Source: Polynucleobacter sp. SHI8
GTDB taxonomy: Bacteria > Pseudomonadota > Gammaproteobacteria > Burkholderiales > Burkholderiaceae
Direction: 5' to 3'
Assembly (NCBI RefSeq): GCF_027944005.1
Contig: NZ_AP027204.1
Location: 186,001 to 250,000, forward strand
DNA length: 64,000 nucleotides
Shown: positions 59,284-64,000 of the stretch, one piece after another
Position numbering within the stretch: position 1 is the first letter of the stretch
Layout of the letters: the number at the start of each line of letters is the position of its first letter
Made by a program: the position numbers and the translations under genes
Notes under the pieces: generated by a model
Seen by the model: the letters and a program-made list of their open reading frames with translations, nothing else
What the model was told of the DNA's origin: nothing
Databases searched by the model: none

Positions 59284-61908
59284 ATGCAAGTTTATGATCA
59301 TCGCTTGATTGAATCTCAAGTACAAGAGCAGTGGAATACCCAAGATGTTTACCGCGTAGTTGAATATGCCAAAAATGCACAAGGGCAAATAAAGCCCAAG
59401 TTTTACGCCTGTTCGATGTTGCCTTACCCATCTGGTAAGTTACATATGGGTCATGTTCGTAATTACACCATTAACGATGTCATGACCAGACATTTGCGGA
59501 TGAAGGGCTATAACGTCCTCATGCCAATGGGGTGGGATGCTTATGGCATGCCTGCTGAAAATGCAGCGATTACCAATCAAGTTCCCCCAGCACAGTGGAC
59601 CTATTCCAATATTGCGTATATGAAAAAACAGATGCAATCGATGGGCCTTGCCATTGATTGGTCAAGAGAAGTTGCCACCTGTGATCCCGCATATTACCGT
59701 TGGAATCAATGGTTGTTTTTAAAGATGCGTGAACAAGGGATTGCGTATCGTAAAACCCAATTAGTTAATTGGGATCCTGTGGATCAAACCGTACTCGCTA
59801 ATGAACAAGTGATTGATGGCAGAGGCTGGCGCTCAGGTGCATTAGTTGAGAAGCGTGAGATTCCCGGTTATTACTTCAAGATTACAGACTATGCAGAAGA
59901 ATTACTCACCGATTTAGAAGGTTTAGGTTGGCCAGAGCGCGTGAAGATCATGCAACAGAACTGGATAGGAAAAAGTTTTGGTGTGAGATTTGCTTTTGCT
60001 CACGACATCAAAGATGAGGCAGGAGAGTTGATTCAGGATGGGAAGTTATATGTTTTTACGACTCGAGCCGACACCATTATGGGCGTCACCTTTGCCGCCG
60101 TTGCAGCAGAGCATCCATTAGCAACGCAGGCAGCCAAGTCAAATCCTAAGTTAGCCGCGTTTATTGAAAAATGTAAGCAAGGTAGTGTCATCGAGGCGGA
60201 CTTAGCCACACAAGAAAAAGAAGGTATGCCACTGGGCATGACCATCAAACATCCTTTGACCAATGAAGATATTCCGTTATGGGTTGGTAATTATGTTTTG
60301 ATGAGTTATGGTGATGGAGCCGTGATGGGCGTGCCAGCGCATGATGAGCGCGACTTTGCCTTTGCCCTGCAATATCAATTACCCATCAAAGATGTGATTG
60401 CCAGAAAAGATCCATCAATTGGTGAGCCCTTTGACACAACCCGTTGGCAAGAGTGGTATGCCGATAAAGAAAAAACCCTTGTGATCAATAGCGGTAAGTA
60501 TGATGGCTTATCGGTTAAAGACGCGGTTGATGCAGTCGCACAAGATTTACAAGCCTTAGGTGTTGGTGAGAAGAAAACCACCTATCGACTACGTGATTGG
60601 GGAATCTCTCGACAGAGATCATGGGGCACACCGATCCCGATCATTCATTGCGGGACGTGTGGCGAAGTAGCCGTTCCAGAAAAAGATTTGCCCGTGATAT
60701 TGCCAGAGGAGTGTGTGCCCGATGGAACAGGCAATCCTCTCAATAAACATGCAGCATTTTTAAACGTCGATTGTCCGAGTTGTGGCAAGCCTGCTCGTCG
60801 AGAAACCGACACGATGGATACCTTTGTTGATTCATCTTGGTATTTCATGAGGTATACAGGACCAGATGCAAGCACCATGGTCGATGCACGCAATGATTAT
60901 TGGATGCCGATGGATCAATACATTGGTGGTATTGAACATGCGATTTTGCACCTCTTATACGCCCGTTTTTGGACCAAAGTGATGCGTGATTTAGGTTTGG
61001 TTCAGTATTCAGAGCCATTTAAGAATTTACTCACACAGGGCATGGTACTCAACGAGACGTACTACCAAGATGCACCTGATGGTAAAAAAATCTGGATCAA
61101 CCCAGCAGATGTCGATGTCCAGTTTGACGATAAAGGACGACCTGTTGGCGCTAGCCTCAAATCCAATGGTGAAGCAGTGGTCATTGGCGGCATTGAAAAA
61201 ATGTCCAAAAGTAAAAATAATGGCATTGATCCACAAAGCTTAATTGATCAATATGGGGCGGACACTTCTCGCCTATCTACCATGTTTGCAGCTCCACCAG
61301 AACAGCAATTGGAGTGGTCGGATTCTGGAGTAGAGGGAGCCGCAAGATATTTACGTCGTTTATGGAACTTGTCGATCACACAAGAGTCAAAGGCAAGTCC
61401 TTTAACCGCTTTATCAAAAGAAGACCAAAACTGTCGACGTGAAATCCACACCGTTCTCAAACAAGCTAATTTTGATTATGCGCGGATACAGTACAACACC
61501 GTTGTGTCAGCTTGTATGAAAATGCTGAACACGCTCGAGCAAGCCAAAGAGATCCAACCAGCTATCATGCGCGAGTGTTTAGGTATTCTCCTTCGCGTGC
61601 TGTATCCCATCGTGCCACACATCACCCAGTATCTTTGGCAGCATTTGCAATATGAACAAGAAATAGCCCCATTGCTCGATGCGCCATGGCCAGAAGTTGA
61701 TGAATCTGCACTTCTGCAAGATGAGTTAACCTTGATGTTGCAAGTCAATGGCAAACTCAAAGGTGAGTTTGTAGTGCCAGTAAATGCCACTAAAGAAGAA
61801 GTAGAAACCATTGCTCTGCAAAGTGAAGTTGCACAACGTCTTCTCGCGGGTCAATCACCGAAAAAAGTGATTGTTGTCCCTGGACGTCTTGTCAATGTGG
61901 TAATTTAA
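59284..61908 (+). CDS. leuS: Leucyl-tRNA synthetase
   Basis: A class I synthetase. HIGH region PYPSGKLHMGHVRNY near residue 45; KMSKSKNNG near 640; the CP1 editing domain lies between (about 225-420, with the Thr-rich TTRADTIMGVTF). A zinc-like cysteine set CGTCGEV/CPSCGKP lies near 460-505. ATG 59284 (MQVYDHRLIESQVQEQW) is preferred, with GGAAG just upstream; an in-frame TTG at 59266 would add six residues. About 874 residues. lptE follows after 4 bases. Confidence 0.97.
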   Translation: MQVYDHRLIESQVQEQWNTQDVYRVVEYAKNAQGQIKPKFYACSMLPYPSGKLHMGHVRNYTINDVMTRHLRMKGYNVLMPMGWDAYGMPAENAAITNQVPPAQWTYSNIAYMKKQMQSMGLAIDWSREVATCDPAYYRWNQWLFLKMREQGIAYRKTQLVNWDPVDQTVLANEQVIDGRGWRSGALVEKREIPGYYFKITDYAEELLTDLEGLGWPERVKIMQQNWIGKSFGVRFAFAHDIKDEAGELIQDGKLYVFTTRADTIMGVTFAAVAAEHPLATQAAKSNPKLAAFIEKCKQGSVIEADLATQEKEGMPLGMTIKHPLTNEDIPLWVGNYVLMSYGDGAVMGVPAHDERDFAFALQYQLPIKDVIARKDPSIGEPFDTTRWQEWYADKEKTLVINSGKYDGLSVKDAVDAVAQDLQALGVGEKKTTYRLRDWGISRQRSWGTPIPIIHCGTCGEVAVPEKDLPVILPEECVPDGTGNPLNKHAAFLNVDCPSCGKPARRETDTMDTFVDSSWYFMRYTGPDASTMVDARNDYWMPMDQYIGGIEHAILHLLYARFWTKVMRDLGLVQYSEPFKNLLTQGMVLNETYYQDAPDGKKIWINPADVDVQFDDKGRPVGASLKSNGEAVVIGGIEKMSKSKNNGIDPQSLIDQYGADTSRLSTMFAAPPEQQLEWSDSGVEGAARYLRRLWNLSITQESKASPLTALSKEDQNCRREIHTVLKQANFDYARIQYNTVVSACMKMLNTLEQAKEIQPAIMRECLGILLRVLYPIVPHITQYLWQHLQYEQEIAPLLDAPWPEVDESALLQDELTLMLQVNGKLKGEFVVPVNATKEEVETIALQSEVAQRLLAGQSPKKVIVVPGRLVNVVI

Positions 61909-61912
61909 GCAA

Positions 61913-62422
61913 ATGAATATGAATCCACTCCGCAGAAGTATGCTCATCAGCACGGCGCTGCTGATGACAGGCTGTGGATTTAAAATGCGTGGACCAGTTA
62001 CTCTCCCATATAAAACGATTTATATTAGCGGTGGGATGACCCAAGACTTGAAGCTTTATCTAACGAGATTACTCAAGACAGGCCTTAATACTGTCGTCGT
62101 TACCAAGCCGGATGAAGCAGAGATATTTTTAAATCTCACAGAAATGCCCGCCAAACAAATTTTGACTTATAACCAAGCTGGGCAAATTACAGCCTATCGT
62201 TTAGTTGAGCAGGTGAAGTTTTCTGTGAACCATAAAGATGGTGACGAGCTTATTCCGCAATCGGATATTTATCTCACCAGAGATATGGATTTCTCGATTA
62301 GTGCTCCGACAGCAGCAGAGCAATTAGAAATCTTGCTCTTTCAGGATATGCGCCAGGACGTTAGCTCGCAAATATTACGACGTCTTGGATCACTCGCCAA
62401 TAAAAAGCCCGTAACCCCATAA
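61913..62422 (+). CDS. lptE: LPS-assembly lipoprotein LptE
   Basis: LptE plugs the LptD barrel and helps place LPS in the outer membrane. A short leader ends in lipobox LMTGC (Cys near residue 21), followed by the family opening GFKMRGPVTLPYKTIYISG. The C-terminal part has the usual pattern (RDMDFSISAPTAAEQLEILLFQDMR, in parts). 169 residues. ATG 61913 or 61919 are both possible. The order leuS-lptE-holA is conserved. Confidence 0.93.
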   Translation: MNMNPLRRSMLISTALLMTGCGFKMRGPVTLPYKTIYISGGMTQDLKLYLTRLLKTGLNTVVVTKPDEAEIFLNLTEMPAKQILTYNQAGQITAYRLVEQVKFSVNHKDGDELIPQSDIYLTRDMDFSISAPTAAEQLEILLFQDMRQDVSSQILRRLGSLANKKPVTP

Positions 62423-62433
62423 GCCTTGATCAC

Positions 62434-63498
62434 ATGATCAAAATAGATGCTTTTTTAACCCATATCGGGCAAGTTGAAAAAAACCAAAAGCCCTTAGAGC
62501 ACCTGTATTTGTTTTCAACAGATGAGCCCTTGCTCCTGATGCAAGCCAAAGATCGCTTGCGTAAAATGGTGAAAGAAAAAGGTTTTACTGAACGTGAAAC
62601 CCTCATGCAAGATGGGCAGTTTGACTGGAGCAGTTTGCAAAGTAGCAATCAGAATATGTCCCTCTTCGGTGAGAAAAAACTCATTGAACTCACGATGCCC
62701 ACTGGCAAGCCAGGCCGAGAAGGCGCAGAAGTCTTGAAGCAATTTGCTAAGCACATACTAGATCAAGCTTCTCAAGAACCAGAAAGTATTACCAGTATTT
62801 ATTTACCTAAATTAGATACTCAAACCCAAAAATCAGCGTGGTTTAGTGCCTTAGAAAATGCTGGAATGGCTGTCCGAATTGATGAGCTTGACCGCACAGC
62901 ACTGCCGCACTGGATTAAAGAGCGACTAAAGTCACAAAATCAACAGATTGAATCTGGTGAAGCCGGACAACGAGCCATTGCTTTTATGGTGGATCAATTT
63001 GAAGGTAATTTGATTGCCGCTTATCAAGAGATTCAGAAACTGGGATTATTGTATCCAGAGGGAGTTTTAACCGAAGAGCAGATTAGAGATGCAGTTTTAC
63101 ATGTTGCCCGGTATGACGTGTTTCATTTAAGCGAAGCCTTTTTAACGGGAGATATGGCTCGCATTAATCGGATGTTGGATGGCTTAAAAGGTGAAGGTGA
63201 AGCTCTAGTCTTAGTCGTTTGGACCCTGTCTGAAGAGATCAGACTGATTAAAAGCTTAAAAGAAGGGGCAATGCAAGGTGAGCATGTTCCGTCGATACTC
63301 AAAGCACGAAGAATCTGGGGCAAAAGAGAGCAACTCTTGCCCGGAGTAGTTCAACGCATGGGTATGCCCATGATTGATCGCGCGTTAGAGATGATTGCCA
63401 ACATTGATAAACAATCCAAAGGCATGATGGCCAAAGAGATGCCACAAGATCCATGGGATGGATTGAGGCGCATCGGCGGTTTATTTAGTTGGAAATAA
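62434..63498 (+). CDS. holA: DNA polymerase III delta subunit
   Basis: HolA opens the beta clamp within the clamp loader. The N-terminal AAA-like part begins IDAFLTHIGQVEKNQKPLEHLYLF, with DEPLLLMQAKDRLRK near residue 28; the core ends EGNLIAAYQEIQKLGLLYP and the helical collar follows. 354 residues, no functional Walker A, as expected for delta. Its last 14 bases overlap the end of the convergent HipA-type gene. Confidence 0.94.
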   Translation: MIKIDAFLTHIGQVEKNQKPLEHLYLFSTDEPLLLMQAKDRLRKMVKEKGFTERETLMQDGQFDWSSLQSSNQNMSLFGEKKLIELTMPTGKPGREGAEVLKQFAKHILDQASQEPESITSIYLPKLDTQTQKSAWFSALENAGMAVRIDELDRTALPHWIKERLKSQNQQIESGEAGQRAIAFMVDQFEGNLIAAYQEIQKLGLLYPEGVLTEEQIRDAVLHVARYDVFHLSEAFLTGDMARINRMLDGLKGEGEALVLVVWTLSEEIRLIKSLKEGAMQGEHVPSILKARRIWGKREQLLPGVVQRMGMPMIDRALEMIANIDKQSKGMMAKEMPQDPWDGLRRIGGLFSWK

Positions 63499-64000
63499 AA
63501 GCAGGACGCATGATTTCAATATCGGCCCTTGAAATTTTTAATTTCCTTGCATATTGTTCCCATGAGTTAACAACCGCTTGAATCTTTAAATAGATTTGAT
63601 AGGCTTCATCTTTTGATAAGTCGTAATAAATAGAAGTCGCTAAAACCCCATCGAGGTTTGGAGGAGCTTCATCCTCAAGAAGCTTTAAAACATGATCCTG
63701 TTTATCAATATTGGGGTTTACATCAAAGGCTGGTGATAGTTCCCAGCCATTTTTAGTTAATAAAAAGCCATGGTTTCTAAAATGGTCGTCATGGTTACTA
63801 ATGAGCCAATTAAAAATAACGCGGTGATAGAGTTGTGTTAAATCTTCCTTAATTTTATTTGTAGCACCCTTCGTATTGATAAAGTAGGCAATATCAATGT
63901 AATAGGCATTTTCGCTATCCATTTTATTTAAGAGAGTCATCGCTGACGCGTAATGGATACGTTGCCCGTCTTTACGATCAAAGCGCTTGACGGCAAAAGT
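63485..64000 (-). CDS. HipA-family serine/threonine kinase, C-terminal part (gene runs off the window)
   Basis: The open frame continues to the right edge and gives at least 171 residues. FAVKRFDRKDGQRIHYASA near the edge carries the ATP-binding lysine region. NWLISNHDDHFRNHGFLL is the catalytic loop, with Asp and Asn, and WELSPAFDVNP is the metal-binding DFD-like motif. HipA toxins phosphorylate glutamyl-tRNA synthetase; others in the family act on different targets. The start, and any hipB antitoxin, lie outside the window. Catalytic residues seen are intact. Confidence 0.88.
   Translation of the reverse strand, partial: TFAVKRFDRKDGQRIHYASAMTLLNKMDSENAYYIDIAYFINTKGATNKIKEDLTQLYHRVIFNWLISNHDDHFRNHGFLLTKNGWELSPAFDVNPNIDKQDHVLKLLEDEAPPNLDGVLATSIYYDLSKDEAYQIYLKIQAVVNSWEQYARKLKISRADIEIMRPAFISN

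Overview
The window is a contiguous piece of a betaproteobacterial chromosome. Gene content and order (argJ, mutT, zapD, coaE, pilD; rplU-rpmA-obgE-proB; ffh-ypjD-ampD; mpl, tlpA, aroQ, accB, accC, prmA; maeB, barstar, rsmE, tkt, gap; fur, bamE, dapB, leuS, lptE, holA) are those of Burkholderiaceae. The AT-rich base composition, small intergenic gaps and single-copy housekeeping content point to a Polynucleobacter-like streamlined freshwater bacterium. The genus is an inference. No rRNA gene, tRNA gene or CRISPR array was seen.

Layout. Bases 1-16 kb hold arginine synthesis, a NUDIX sanitiser, a cell-division/CoA/prepilin-peptidase cluster on the minus strand, a CorC-like protein, a DNA-repair methyltransferase, an MFS carrier, an aminotransferase, a quinone oxidoreductase, biotin synthase, an O-acyltransferase and an MscS channel. 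16-25.8 kb carry ispB, the L21-L27-ObgE-ProB cluster with a clear promoter and terminator, RppH, ProS, Ffh, a cytochrome c assembly-type protein and an unusual membrane-anchored AmpD. 25.8-31 kb carry class Ia ribonucleotide reductase behind a tandem NrdR-box operator, and a lysine/alanine repeat histone-like protein. 31-43.6 kb hold a kinase, PrmA, acetyl-CoA carboxylase AccBC, AroQ and TlpA on the minus strand, and an mpl-ribonuclease-tonB-aroE operon on the plus strand.

The most striking feature lies inside that last operon, at about 41.0-42.7 kb: an intact IscB (RuvC/HNH nuclease of the Cas9-ancestor family) preceded by about 320 bases of highly structured non-coding sequence, its omega (HEARO-type) RNA. 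No transposase is present. The element ends supply the last codons of the upstream tonB-like gene and abut the aroE start codon. Joining the flanks restores a 4-base ATGA gene overlap, which suggests a precise insertion into the operon and predicts a natural guide taken from the 3' end of the tonB-like gene.

43.6-54.9 kb is again core metabolism (corA, pyrF, pncC, pgpA, thiL, maeB, an orphan barstar, rsmE, tkt, gap). 54.9-57.2 kb is a small accessory island between gap and fur: a VapB-type antitoxin with a decayed vapC relic, a ribbon-helix-helix/membrane-protein/unknown three-gene cassette with two short-repeat frameshifts, a perfect 14-bp inverted repeat, and an intact MazEF pair. 57.2-63.5 kb returns to conserved envelope and translation genes. 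The window ends inside a HipA-type kinase gene that runs off the right edge.
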